Shown here: positions 15,865-23,876 of the stretch, one piece after another
Numbering within the stretch: position 1 is the stretch's first letter
Layout of the letters: each line of letters opens with the position of its first letter
Assembly: GCA_947450865.1 (NCBI GenBank)
Contig: CANFWR010000005.1
Coordinates: 1 to 43,968 of the forward strand
Reading direction: 5' to 3'
DNA length: 43,968 bases
DNA from: Cytophagaceae bacterium
GTDB lineage: Bacteria > Bacteroidota > Bacteroidia > Cytophagales > Spirosomataceae
The notes under the pieces: model-generated
What the model was told of the DNA's origin: nothing
What the model saw: only the letters and a program-made list of their open reading frames with translations
The model's database searches: none
Position numbers and translations under genes: made by a program

Positions 15865-16509
15865 CTATAAACGTCCTTTTAGAGGAATAAGATACATCCG
15901 ATTTTCCGTACCTGAAATGATTCGACCGATATTTTTACGGTGCGTAAAAATCACTAAAAAGGAAATGATAAATCCGAAATAAATCAAAATAGGTAATTCT
16001 TTCCCAAACACCCCAAATTGAAGCAATAAAGGAAAGACTAAAGAGGTTACCATCGAACCTAATGAAACATAATGCGAAATCGCAAAAACGAGCAAAAAGA
16101 CCAGACTACTAACTAATGCGGCCTGAGGATGAAGAGCAATCACCATCCCTAATGTGGTTGCCACTCCTTTCCCTCCTTTAAAATCACAGAAAACAGGTAG
16201 TAAATGACCAATGATGGCTAAGAAACCAAATAGTATCTTCAAGCTAACACACGATTCCCAATCCACTAATCCAAAAGAATAAAGTACAGTGGCTAAACTA
16301 GCCGCGGCAAAGCCTTTTAAAGCATCGACGAATAAAACGATGGACCCCGCCTTTTTACCTAATACGCGAAACGTATTGGTGGCCCCTGCATTACCACTTC
16401 CATGCTGGCGAATATCGATACCGTGGTAGCGATCTCCATACCAAATCGCTGTCGGGATAGATCCCAACAGGTAGCTTAGTAATGAAAGGCCCACAAGTAT
16501 GAATAGCAT
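15865..16509 (-). CDS. plsY: Glycerol-3-phosphate acyltransferase PlsY
   Basis: PlsY transfers the acyl group from acyl-phosphate (made by PlsX, encoded at 27046) to glycerol-3-phosphate. The 214 residues form about five membrane helices. Motif 1 is GSGNAGATNTFRVLG (about 37-51), motif 2 FKGGKGVATTLG (about 110-121), and the THRKNIGRI loop near the end is motif 3. First gene of the plsY-M20-murQ run; TATATTTA at 16529-16536 on the minus strand is a near-consensus promoter box. Confidence 0.95.
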   Translation of the reverse strand: MLFILVGLSLLSYLLGSIPTAIWYGDRYHGIDIRQHGSGNAGATNTFRVLGKKAGSIVLFVDALKGFAAASLATVLYSFGLVDWESCVSLKILFGFLAIIGHLLPVFCDFKGGKGVATTLGMVIALHPQAALVSSLVFLLVFAISHYVSLGSMVTSLVFPLLLQFGVFGKELPILIYFGFIISFLVIFTHRKNIGRIISGTENRMYLIPLKGRL

Positions 16510-16570
16510 AATAGAATGGTTGTAACCTTGTAAATATAGGGCGACGAGTTTATGAAATCAAATTCATCAA

Positions 16571-16589
16571 AAACATTCTTGAAATGTTT
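16571..16589. repeat. Small hairpin in the gap between plsY and the DUF5686 gene
   Basis: AAACATT (16571-16577) pairs with AATGTTT (16583-16589) around a 5-base loop. It follows the DUF5686 stop on the minus strand and has AT-rich flanks, but lacks a strong T-run, so it is at best a weak terminator. Confidence 0.35.
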
Positions 16590-16611
16590 AAACTTTCGTC
16601 TTTGTAATGTT

Positions 16612-19131
16612 CTAAAATGAGAAATTAACCGAAGCCATCAACCTAAATCGTTGCGGATTTCCGTGATCTAAATAGGTCAAGCGATGGAAGGCTTGCACGC
16701 GCAAAATTTTGAAAATATTATCAATACCATAACCGACTTCGGCAAAAGGCTTGTTCGGATCTAAGGAATCAAAGGAGTATTGATCTAAGAACTTTGAGCG
16801 CAATGGACTATTCACATCCTTCATAATTTCGTGGTTTGCCGTACGTTGACTACCCATCAAAATATTTCCTGAAGCAATAAAGCGCCATTTCAATTTCTTG
16901 ATCAGTGGGATTCGGTTGAATAATAAACCTTCAAAATTGTGATTGTATTGAATCGAGGCATATTGATCACTCACGAATTCAAAATAATTCATGGTAGAAT
17001 AGGCAGAACGGACAAAGAAGAACGTCTCATTTCCTAAGTGAGGGAACAATAACGGCGCTGGTAAATTAGATGGCGTATATCCCGCCGTAAAGGTATAATC
17101 TGAACGACCTAAAGTCCCTAAGCGGAAGGTTTGGTAAGCCTTCAGCGTGACGCGATCATAGGTAAAATCACCCCCTAAAAAGCCCTTAAATCCGTGTTGG
17201 TATTTAAGCGTAATAACTGGAATACGTTTCGTGGCTAACGTAATTCGCTCGTTGCCATTCATAATGAAGGTCTCGTTTTTAGCAAAACGTAACTCTACGG
17301 TAGCGAAGGTCTCTTGATAATAATCTTGTACCGATGATGCACGTCCTAGCTCAGGATTTAACCGGTATTGAAAACGGAATAACGGATCAAATGAACGGGT
17401 ATTCAAAGAGGTAGTGACCGTTAAACCTTTGTAGAATTCTGAAGAGAAAAAGGCTTCGGATTCACGTCTGAAGAAGGCTCCTGAAAAGGCCCCCCACCGG
17501 GTAAAGGAATAAAACAATTTATTGTCTCCGATGAGTTCAGGCGTTAAGCCCACCCGCTCAATATCATAGGAATGGCGCAAACCAGCGACGGTCCATTTCT
17601 TTTTAGAGAATAAATAATTCACCTCCGCGGAATATTTAGGGATTAAATCTTTCGTCCCAAAACCAACATTTCCTCTTAAAATCCAGTGTTTGTCAAAGTT
17701 TGCATTCGTTCTAAAACCTATACGTAGGCGTGCGCCTTCAATTTTATTCACAGCAAAACTGGAGACATAAGGACCCACTTCAATGTCATTGAATTTCTTG
17801 TATCCGCTCAGAATAATCTCTGCAATTTCGACATAGGTTCGGACGATAGGCAGATTTTGAACGGAATCAATCAAGGCTGAGGCCATGATATCTTGCGTAC
17901 TTAAAGGTTCGTGACGTGCATATTTCCAAAACTCGGGATTGGGCTGCATCGCATCTTCGGCGACCTCTGAAGTTAAATCATAGAATCCTACTTCATGTGG
18001 TTTATTCACTACGAAATCCTTATTCGAGATATACATCTTCAATAGCATCCCGGCGCTCCCTTTCGTGATTTCTTCAAGGTCTATCAGGAATCGAGTACGC
18101 GCTGGTAACCAAGCACCTGAACTGGTTTGCTCTAATTCCTGCGAGATTTTGATCTTATCGATAAAATTCAAATTAGCCCCTTTATCTACAGCCGCATCGA
18201 TTTGAACAAGGGCAAAAGACGTGGTATCAATCCACATTTGACCTCTAAAAACAAGGTCCATCGGGTTTTTAGGGTCAAAATCCATTTGGTAGCAAACATG
18301 GCCATCCACATTCACCGTATCCCCTAAAAAGTAAGAATAACTTCCTTTCCAGTTATCTCCGATTGGACTCGCAAAATCCTTTCCAAAGAAGCCGACATAG
18401 TTTTGGTAGAAATTATAATTTGCTACCAAATTTCCACCTACTAATTGTGAAATCAAGGAACCATCCTTTACACCCACACCCTTAATGTTGGTCTTTAAAA
18501 TGGTTTCTTTCTTACGTTGCGGGCTTTCCAAATAGTAAAACTTACCCACGGACTCCGAGATATAAGTTGGTATAACAAGTTTCCCATCCTCTCCGGCTAT
18601 TTTCTCAAACTTCTTGATCGCCTGAGCGATGTCTTTCATCACCTTTTTCTCCTTGAACTTCTCAGATATATTGTCCACGTCGAGTTCCATCTTCGCATAG
18701 GAATCATATTCATAGGCAGAAAGCTTTGATCGATCATTCTTTTCGCGGTTGCGAATTACTCCTCGTAGGATTTTAAATGCCGGATTTTCACCTGAATACA
18801 CAATGACCTCTGCCATTTCGCGGCCAGTGGGATCTAGCTGAAAGTCAACTTCCTGTAATTTAGAACCACGTGTTATTTTCTTTACACGCTTTTTATAGCC
18901 TACAAAGGAAGCAAAAAGACTATCCGCTGAATATTTTGAATTTAACGTAAACTCCCCTTGAAAGTTCGTCGTCGCTCCTTGACTTACGCCTACAAGGCCT
19001 ACAGAAGCAAACGGAATAGGATCTCCATTCTTAGCATCAGTCACTCGCCCTTTGATCACAAATTGACCACTAGACTGAAAAACCGTAAAGTATAAGAAAA
19101 ATGCCAGCAATATGCTGAATTTCAATTTCAT
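16612..19131 (-). CDS. DUF5686 / carboxypeptidase-like regulatory domain outer-membrane protein
   Basis: The 839-residue product has a signal peptide (MKLKFSILLAFFLYFTVFQS) and then a carboxypeptidase-regulatory-like beta-sandwich (about 25-110: FVIKGRVTDAKNGDPIPFAS, GATTNFQGEFTLNS). A long DUF5686-like region follows (about 120-839) rich in amphipathic strands, ending RFRLMASVNFSF with the terminal Phe of outer-membrane barrels. It resembles the SusC/TonB-receptor N-terminal arrangement but has no TonB box or plug that I can see. I start it at 19131; the frame extends 23 codons further, into rdgB and across its own promoter. Function unknown. Confidence 0.85.
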   Translation of the reverse strand: MKLKFSILLAFFLYFTVFQSSGQFVIKGRVTDAKNGDPIPFASVGLVGVSQGATTNFQGEFTLNSKYSADSLFASFVGYKKRVKKITRGSKLQEVDFQLDPTGREMAEVIVYSGENPAFKILRGVIRNREKNDRSKLSAYEYDSYAKMELDVDNISEKFKEKKVMKDIAQAIKKFEKIAGEDGKLVIPTYISESVGKFYYLESPQRKKETILKTNIKGVGVKDGSLISQLVGGNLVANYNFYQNYVGFFGKDFASPIGDNWKGSYSYFLGDTVNVDGHVCYQMDFDPKNPMDLVFRGQMWIDTTSFALVQIDAAVDKGANLNFIDKIKISQELEQTSSGAWLPARTRFLIDLEEITKGSAGMLLKMYISNKDFVVNKPHEVGFYDLTSEVAEDAMQPNPEFWKYARHEPLSTQDIMASALIDSVQNLPIVRTYVEIAEIILSGYKKFNDIEVGPYVSSFAVNKIEGARLRIGFRTNANFDKHWILRGNVGFGTKDLIPKYSAEVNYLFSKKKWTVAGLRHSYDIERVGLTPELIGDNKLFYSFTRWGAFSGAFFRRESEAFFSSEFYKGLTVTTSLNTRSFDPLFRFQYRLNPELGRASSVQDYYQETFATVELRFAKNETFIMNGNERITLATKRIPVITLKYQHGFKGFLGGDFTYDRVTLKAYQTFRLGTLGRSDYTFTAGYTPSNLPAPLLFPHLGNETFFFVRSAYSTMNYFEFVSDQYASIQYNHNFEGLLFNRIPLIKKLKWRFIASGNILMGSQRTANHEIMKDVNSPLRSKFLDQYSFDSLDPNKPFAEVGYGIDNIFKILRVQAFHRLTYLDHGNPQRFRLMASVNFSF

Positions 19132-19157
19132 GGAGGGGCATTTAATTGCAAACGCTA

Positions 19158-19165
19158 CAAAAATA
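19158..19165 (-). promoter_or_regulatory. Promoter -7 box for the DUF5686 gene
   Basis: Minus strand TATTTTTG, an exact match, 26 bases before the ATG at 19131 and just past the rdgB stop (19187). It supports the shorter start and separate transcription from the rdgB operon. Confidence 0.6.
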
Positions 19166-19186
19166 AGAAGGGAAATGAATAATCCA

Positions 19187-19786
19187 CTATACGTCGGCAC
19201 ATTTCTGTGTTTCGTCTAAGAAGTTTTTGAATTTCTCCAAAGCACGCGCCCTATGGGCGATTTTATTCTTTTCTGCCAAGGTCATTTCGGCAAATGTACG
19301 AGTCTCCATTTCTGGTTGAAAAATAGGATCATAACCAAAACCTTTCGTACCCCTTGGCGCCTCCACGATGGCGCCTTTTATCTCCCCTTCGAAAGAATGG
19401 TAAGAACCCTCGGAATAATAAGTCAAAACGGTAACAAAGCGCGCGTTGCGATTCGTAATCCCAGCTAAATTACCTAGGAGCAATTGAAGATTCGCTTGAT
19501 CATTTTTAGGCTCTCCTGCATAACGGGCAGAATAAACGCCTGGAGCTCCATTTAGAACTTCCACTTCGAGTCCTGAATCATCTGCTAAACAAGAAACTTG
19601 GAATTTTTCCGCGATGTAGCGGGCTTTTTGTAAGGAGTTCTCGGTTAAGGTAGATCCCGTTTCAGGAATCTCCTCTGTAAGAGCTAAAGTATTTAAATCA
19701 CGGACGTTAAAATGATCTTGCAACAAGGCACTAAGTTCTTCCACTTTATGCTTGTTTTGAGTCGCTAGATAAAGAATGGGACGCAT
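19187..19786 (-). CDS. rdgB: XTP/dITP pyrophosphatase (RdgB/HAM1)
   Basis: This 199-residue house-cleaning enzyme hydrolyses dITP, XTP and similar non-canonical nucleotides to monophosphates. Signatures are ATQNKHKVEELSALL (about 8-22), the ADDSGLEVEVLNGAPGVYSARYAGE block (in part: DDSGLEV, about 69-75) and GFGYDPIFQPE with the SHRARA-like AHRARALEKF end. Its ATG overlaps the stop of the upstream FKBP gene as TAATG, so it is co-transcribed. Confidence 0.95.
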   Translation of the reverse strand: MRPILYLATQNKHKVEELSALLQDHFNVRDLNTLALTEEIPETGSTLTENSLQKARYIAEKFQVSCLADDSGLEVEVLNGAPGVYSARYAGEPKNDQANLQLLLGNLAGITNRNARFVTVLTYYSEGSYHSFEGEIKGAIVEAPRGTKGFGYDPIFQPEMETRTFAEMTLAEKNKIAHRARALEKFKNFLDETQKCADV

Positions 19787-20664
19787 TACTGAGCAGAAAC
19801 TACCTCTATTTCAAAGTATAATGGCGAATAACCTGGAATGGATGTATTTCCTGTCGTACCATAAGCAATCGTATAGGGTAAAATAACTTTCGCCTTTTCT
19901 CCTACTTTCAACTTTAAAACGGTTTCCTCGAATCCGGGGATTAATTGTCCAGCACCCACGTTAAAGTTTAACGCACCTGACCCAAATTTAGAATCATAAA
20001 TAACTTTATTGCTTGCATCAGTTTGAATATAACCATAACCCAAACGACCCAGGTAATTCACATTAACCGCTTGCCCTTTTGTCACAGCTGCGGCAGTTGG
20101 CTTTTCAACTATTTTTTGGAAGACTAAACCAGAACTAGTAATCTCAGGATTAGAAAAACCATAAATTGTTTGCATTGAACTGATTTGTGCTGCTTGGTTT
20201 TTAACCGATAAAACCTCAATTTCTGCCTTAATAACAGAATAGGCAGGAACACTACCAAAAGCGTTACCTCCAAAAGCAAGTGATGACGGCAACAAAAAAG
20301 TACCCTTGTCTCCCGCCTTCATATAAGAAACAGGAAGTGTAAACATGCTTTGCGATACCCCATAAATGATTGACTTCGATTGACTAGCTGCTTTAGAAGT
20401 AGAATCAACGAATGTACCATCTAATAAAGTCAATTTATAATGTAAAGTAACTAGGTCAGTTACTGCGGGCGCAACTGTATAACCAGACGGAACGATATTA
20501 TAATACATTCCATCCGTCGTTTTTTGATACGTTAAATTGCGCTGTTTTAGGTAATTTTGGATATCCTGGTCATTCAGAGAAACCTGTTTTTCCACAGGAT
20601 TATCCACTGAACAACTTGTTAAACTAATTGCTATGGCAAAAAACAAAACAAAATACTTCCACAT
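19786..20664 (-). CDS. FKBP-type peptidyl-prolyl isomerase lipoprotein, copy 3
   Basis: This 292-residue protein has a lipobox (ISLTSC, Cys at about 18), so it should be an anchored periplasmic-side lipoprotein. It has two FKBP-like halves: a degenerate one (about 65-155; DLVTLHYKLTLLDGTFVDST) and a complete one (about 195-292; VNVNYLGRLG, PGFEETVLKLKVGEKAKVILP, IPGYSPLYFEIEV). Close in layout to the preceding gene, suggesting duplication. Such tandem lipoprotein FKBPs assist folding of exported proteins; the clients are unknown. Confidence 0.88.
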   Translation of the reverse strand: MWKYFVLFFAIAISLTSCSVDNPVEKQVSLNDQDIQNYLKQRNLTYQKTTDGMYYNIVPSGYTVAPAVTDLVTLHYKLTLLDGTFVDSTSKAASQSKSIIYGVSQSMFTLPVSYMKAGDKGTFLLPSSLAFGGNAFGSVPAYSVIKAEIEVLSVKNQAAQISSMQTIYGFSNPEITSSGLVFQKIVEKPTAAAVTKGQAVNVNYLGRLGYGYIQTDASNKVIYDSKFGSGALNFNVGAGQLIPGFEETVLKLKVGEKAKVILPYTIAYGTTGNTSIPGYSPLYFEIEVVSAQ

Positions 20665-20666
20665 AA

Positions 20667-21512
20667 TTATTCAATTTTAGCAACGTAGATTTCAAAACAT
20701 AAGGGCGTGTACCCCGGTATACTTGAATTTCCATTAGAACCATAACCTAGAGCTGAAGGGAAAACAATTACTGCTTTCTCACCTAATCTCATTTTCTCAA
20801 CACCCATTTGAAAACCAGGAACAGTCTGAGTGCCACCCACGGTAACGCTCAAACTATCAGTTCTAGCCATATTACCATCAAAGGCTTTTGAGCTTAGAAA
20901 GCGGCCAATATATTTAATTTTAACAATTTTCCCTTGAACGGGTAAATCGCCTGTTCCCGCTTGTAAACGAATATAACGAAGGCCGTTATCTTGCGTTTCA
21001 GTGACAGAATAGGCATTGCGTGCAATATACTCGCGGATCATGTCATCTTGTGTACGAACTACATATGATTTCACTTTTACCTTCATAGGTACATAGGCTG
21101 GCAAATCAGGAAAAGATTGTGACGTACCTGGCAAAACTAAGGTAGCCTGCTCGCCTTCCCTAAGTGCAGACATCAATGACGCAAAAACAGGGTAACTAAA
21201 CCCGTAACGAAAAAAATAAGGAGAATTAGTCGCCCGATTTGTACTATCCAACACCTTCCCTGAAACCAGGTTAGAAAACTCATAGTGCACAAAAAGCGAA
21301 TCGCCCTTAGACGCTAATTCCCCTGATGGATTCGATTTAGTCACAAAATAATAGCCTCCATTTGACAAAGCAATTGGACTTTGACTTTGGCTAGCAAAAT
21401 AGGCTAAAATCTGTGTTTGATTTTCCTTCTTTTTCACATCGTCCTCTAAGGCAATATCAGACAAACAAGAAAACGTAAAAAAGGCAATAAATAGGAATCC
21501 GAAAACTTTCAT
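20667..21512 (-). CDS. FKBP-type peptidyl-prolyl isomerase lipoprotein, copy 2
   Basis: The 281 residues begin with a signal peptide and lipobox (FFTFSC, Cys at about 16). A weak FKBP-like half (about 70-155) precedes a full FKBP domain (about 185-281; KIKYIGRFLSSKAFDG, PGFQMGVEKMRLGEKAVIVFP, SSIPGYTPLCFEIYV). The ending NSSIPGYTPL parallels NTSIPGYSPL of copy 3. Two bases separate it from copy 3 and four from copy 1. The polar linker is asparagine- and serine-rich. Confidence 0.87.
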   Translation of the reverse strand: MKVFGFLFIAFFTFSCLSDIALEDDVKKKENQTQILAYFASQSQSPIALSNGGYYFVTKSNPSGELASKGDSLFVHYEFSNLVSGKVLDSTNRATNSPYFFRYGFSYPVFASLMSALREGEQATLVLPGTSQSFPDLPAYVPMKVKVKSYVVRTQDDMIREYIARNAYSVTETQDNGLRYIRLQAGTGDLPVQGKIVKIKYIGRFLSSKAFDGNMARTDSLSVTVGGTQTVPGFQMGVEKMRLGEKAVIVFPSALGYGSNGNSSIPGYTPLCFEIYVAKIE

Positions 21513-21516
21513 TCAA

Positions 21517-22356
21517 TTATTTCTTAGACAATACTTCTAATTCAAATACTAAAATAGCATTTGCAGGGATACGTGGAGCTGCACCTTGAGCACCATAGCC
21601 TAACGCTGATGGGATCACAAAAGTACCTTTTCCTCCTTTTTTCAACAACATTAATGCTTCGTTGAATCCTGGAACTAATTGACCTACTGGAGGCATCGCA
21701 ACACCTGCACCTTTGTCAAATTCTTTTCCATCCAAGAAAGTACCGATATAGTTTACTTCCCAGGACTCGCCCATTTTAGGACCTTCACCCACGCCTGGAT
21801 TAGAAATAGAGGCGTATAATCCGGTAGATGTTTTTGTGAATTGCTTACCTGAGTTAGCAACATAAGCTTCGATTAATTTAGCGTCTTTGCCTGTTTGCTC
21901 AGCCGATAATTTAGCCATGTCTTTTTCAAAATCAGCACGAGATTGAGATTTCTTGATTTTAACAATGAAACGGATATCAGTTCCACGCTTCAAGAATGGA
22001 GGAACAGGTTGGTTTGCGTCTTTAAATAAGCTATCCACTGGAACAAAAATAGTAGCGCTATCACCAACTGATAATAAACGTAAACCGTTCTCAAATGAAC
22101 CCTTGAAAGCACCTGCAGTCGCAGCAGGTGGTACTAAATCTTGTAAAGGCTTGCCTTCTTTACGAGAATCTTTGATCGTAGAATCGGCATCGTTTTTGAT
22201 CACCAAATCAAACGTAATGATATCACCCTCTTTTAATTTAGCGGCGCTATCATCATGTTCGTGTTTTTGGATTTTAACCCCGTCTACTACTTCGACATTG
22301 TTACACGAAGCTAGTGCCATTGCCGCTACTAAAATTACTGCTAGTTGTTTACGCAT
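21517..22356 (-). CDS. FKBP-type peptidyl-prolyl isomerase lipoprotein, copy 1 (GldI-like position)
   Basis: The 279 residues carry a lipobox (MALASC, Cys at about 18). An N-terminal half with FKBP-like strands but a long SFENGLRLLSVGDSATIFVP segment (about 85-105) is followed by a canonical FKBP domain (about 190-279; VNYIGTFLDGKEFD, LVPGFNEALMLLKKGGKGTFVIP, IPANAILVFELEV). It lies 10 bases downstream of nrnA. I recall the gliding protein GldI as an FKBP lipoprotein beside a DHH gene in Flavobacterium, so this copy is the best GldI candidate, but no gliding genes are in the window. Confidence 0.88.
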   Translation of the reverse strand: MRKQLAVILVAAMALASCNNVEVVDGVKIQKHEHDDSAAKLKEGDIITFDLVIKNDADSTIKDSRKEGKPLQDLVPPAATAGAFKGSFENGLRLLSVGDSATIFVPVDSLFKDANQPVPPFLKRGTDIRFIVKIKKSQSRADFEKDMAKLSAEQTGKDAKLIEAYVANSGKQFTKTSTGLYASISNPGVGEGPKMGESWEVNYIGTFLDGKEFDKGAGVAMPPVGQLVPGFNEALMLLKKGGKGTFVIPSALGYGAQGAAPRIPANAILVFELEVLSKK

Positions 22357-22366
22357 GATTTTGATT

Positions 22367-23395
22367 TTATGAATTTTTAACTCGATTTATTTCAGAAAGA
22401 TACAAAGGTAACACTTCCATTAGTTTTTTCTTCGCCTCTTCTAAACTTCCCCCTGAAAAACGTCCACCGGAGGCATTTTTATGGCCGCCGCCTTCAAAGT
22501 ATTTCGAAGCAAATTCATTCACAGCAAAAGGTTCGATAGATCTAAAAGAGAGCTTTACGCCGTCTGGACGCTCAATCATCAATATTGACCACACACAACC
22601 GGTAATTTGCAAACCATAATTTACGATGCCTTCTGTGTCACCCGCTTGAGAATTAAATTTTGTTAAATCCTCCGCCGTAATCCACATGAAAGCGAGGTGA
22701 AACTCGGGTAGGTAGTCCATTCTTTGGCCTAAAACATGGCCAATAAACTTCAAACGATCCATACTAGACGAGTCGAATACCTTGCGATGAACCTCATTGG
22801 TATTCACTCCTAATTCGATTAAAGCAGCCACCACAGTGTGCACGTGAGCCGTGGTATTAGGATGGCGAAAAGAGCCTGTATCCGTCATGATACCCGAATA
22901 TAAGCAAGAACCTATCGCTGGATCCAGCAGATTTTCATCGCCCCATTCTAGAATTAAATCATAAATTAATTCACAGGTAGACGCCGCTATGGTTCGATGG
23001 TAATAATAATCGCCAAAGTCTTCCGGATCCAAGTGGTGATCAATCACCACCTTTTTAGCCCTCGACTTACGCACCAAGGGTGCCATATTGTGCAGTCTTT
23101 GAATGCCAGAGAAATCCAAACAGAAAATAAAATCAGCTTCCTCCACTAGCGCATCGATTTGCACTTTGTGAATAAGCTCGTCATATGCTAAAATATCAGC
23201 CGCACCGGGCATCCATTTCAAGTTAGCTGATACCGCAGAAGGTACCGCCACCGTTGCATGAATGCCTTTTTTCGCTAAATATCCTTGAAAAGCAAGCGTC
23301 GAACCAATTGCATCCGAATCCGGATTGTAATGGGCAGTGATCACAGCTTTTGTGCCGGGAATTAGTTGGGCTTTTAACTCAGAAATGGAGGTCAT
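22367..23395 (-). CDS. nrnA: DHH-family phosphoesterase, NrnA-like (nanoRNase / pAp phosphatase)
   Basis: This 342-residue enzyme degrades very short oligoribonucleotides and may dephosphorylate pAp. The DHH motifs are YNPDSDAIGS (about 22-31), the Asp in FCLDFSG, IDHHLDPEDF (about 117-126) and, in the DHHA1 domain, GGGHKNASGGRFSGG (about 301-315). First gene of nrnA-FKBP-FKBP-FKBP-rdgB, transcribed divergently from ndk. Confidence 0.92.
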   Translation of the reverse strand: MTSISELKAQLIPGTKAVITAHYNPDSDAIGSTLAFQGYLAKKGIHATVAVPSAVSANLKWMPGAADILAYDELIHKVQIDALVEEADFIFCLDFSGIQRLHNMAPLVRKSRAKKVVIDHHLDPEDFGDYYYHRTIAASTCELIYDLILEWGDENLLDPAIGSCLYSGIMTDTGSFRHPNTTAHVHTVVAALIELGVNTNEVHRKVFDSSSMDRLKFIGHVLGQRMDYLPEFHLAFMWITAEDLTKFNSQAGDTEGIVNYGLQITGCVWSILMIERPDGVKLSFRSIEPFAVNEFASKYFEGGGHKNASGGRFSGGSLEEAKKKLMEVLPLYLSEINRVKNS

Positions 23396-23418
23396 AAATT
23401 GGTATTGCCGGAAATAAA

Positions 23419-23450
23419 TTTGGGCGAACGCAAAGTTAGAGATAAATTTG
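23419..23450 (+). promoter_or_regulatory. ndk promoter (-33 TTTG, -7 TAAATTTG)
   Basis: TTTG at 23419-23422, 20 bp spacer, TAAATTTG at 23443-23450: a full consensus match. Transcription should begin near 23455-23458, just before the ATG at 23466. This rules out the in-frame TTG at 23448, which is part of the -7 box. Confidence 0.75.
23431..23438 (-). promoter_or_regulatory. nrnA promoter -7 box
   Basis: Minus strand TAACTTTG, an exact match, 35 bases before the nrnA ATG at 23395. Only four bases separate it from the ndk -7 box on the other strand. Confidence 0.6.
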
Positions 23451-23465
23451 TTGAAAATTATACCA

Positions 23466-23876
23466 ATGTCAACAAATAGAACTTTTACGATGATTAAGCC
23501 GGATGCGGTCGCAGACGGTCATACAGGTCCCATCATTCAACAAATTGAAAAAGCTGGTTACAAAATTGTAGCTATCACGAAATTAAAAATGAGCCCGGAG
23601 CAAGCTGGTCAATTTTATGCCATCCACAGTGAGCGTCCTTTTTTTCAAAGCCTTTGCGACTACATGTCGAAGAGCGAGATTATCCCGATGATTTTGGAGA
23701 AAGAAAATGCGGTAGCTGATTTCCGCACTTTCATTGGTTCGACTAATCCAGCTGAAGCAGCAGAAGGAACTATACGTAAGCAATTTGCCAAATCCTTAGA
23801 GGCAAACGCCATTCACGGATCAGATTCTGACGAAAATGCGGCCATCGAAGGCGCATTCTTCTTCCCAGGAGTTTAA
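23466..23876 (+). CDS. ndk: Nucleoside-diphosphate kinase
   Basis: Ndk transfers the gamma phosphate of ATP to NDPs through a phospho-histidine. The 136 residues include FTMIKPDAV (about 7-15, phosphate-binding Lys), the [24 protein letters not shown] core (in part: [10 protein letters not shown], about 83-92) and the active-site NAIHGSDS (His near 113). Slightly short but complete. It ends with no spacer against the stop of the convergent glycosyltransferase. Confidence 0.96.
   Translation: MSTNRTFTMIKPDAVADGHTGPIIQQIEKAGYKIVAITKLKMSPEQAGQFYAIHSERPFFQSLCDYMSKSEIIPMILEKENAVADFRTFIGSTNPAEAAEGTIRKQFAKSLEANAIHGSDSDENAAIEGAFFFPGV

Noticed and set aside
19132-19200. Longer start of the DUF5686 protein with a second hydrophobic segment
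   Set aside because: It overlaps rdgB and the promoter at 19158-19165; the shorter start gives a clean signal peptide.
23448-23465. TTG start of ndk
   Set aside because: It lies inside the -7 promoter box; [14 protein letters not shown] is the normal N-terminus.
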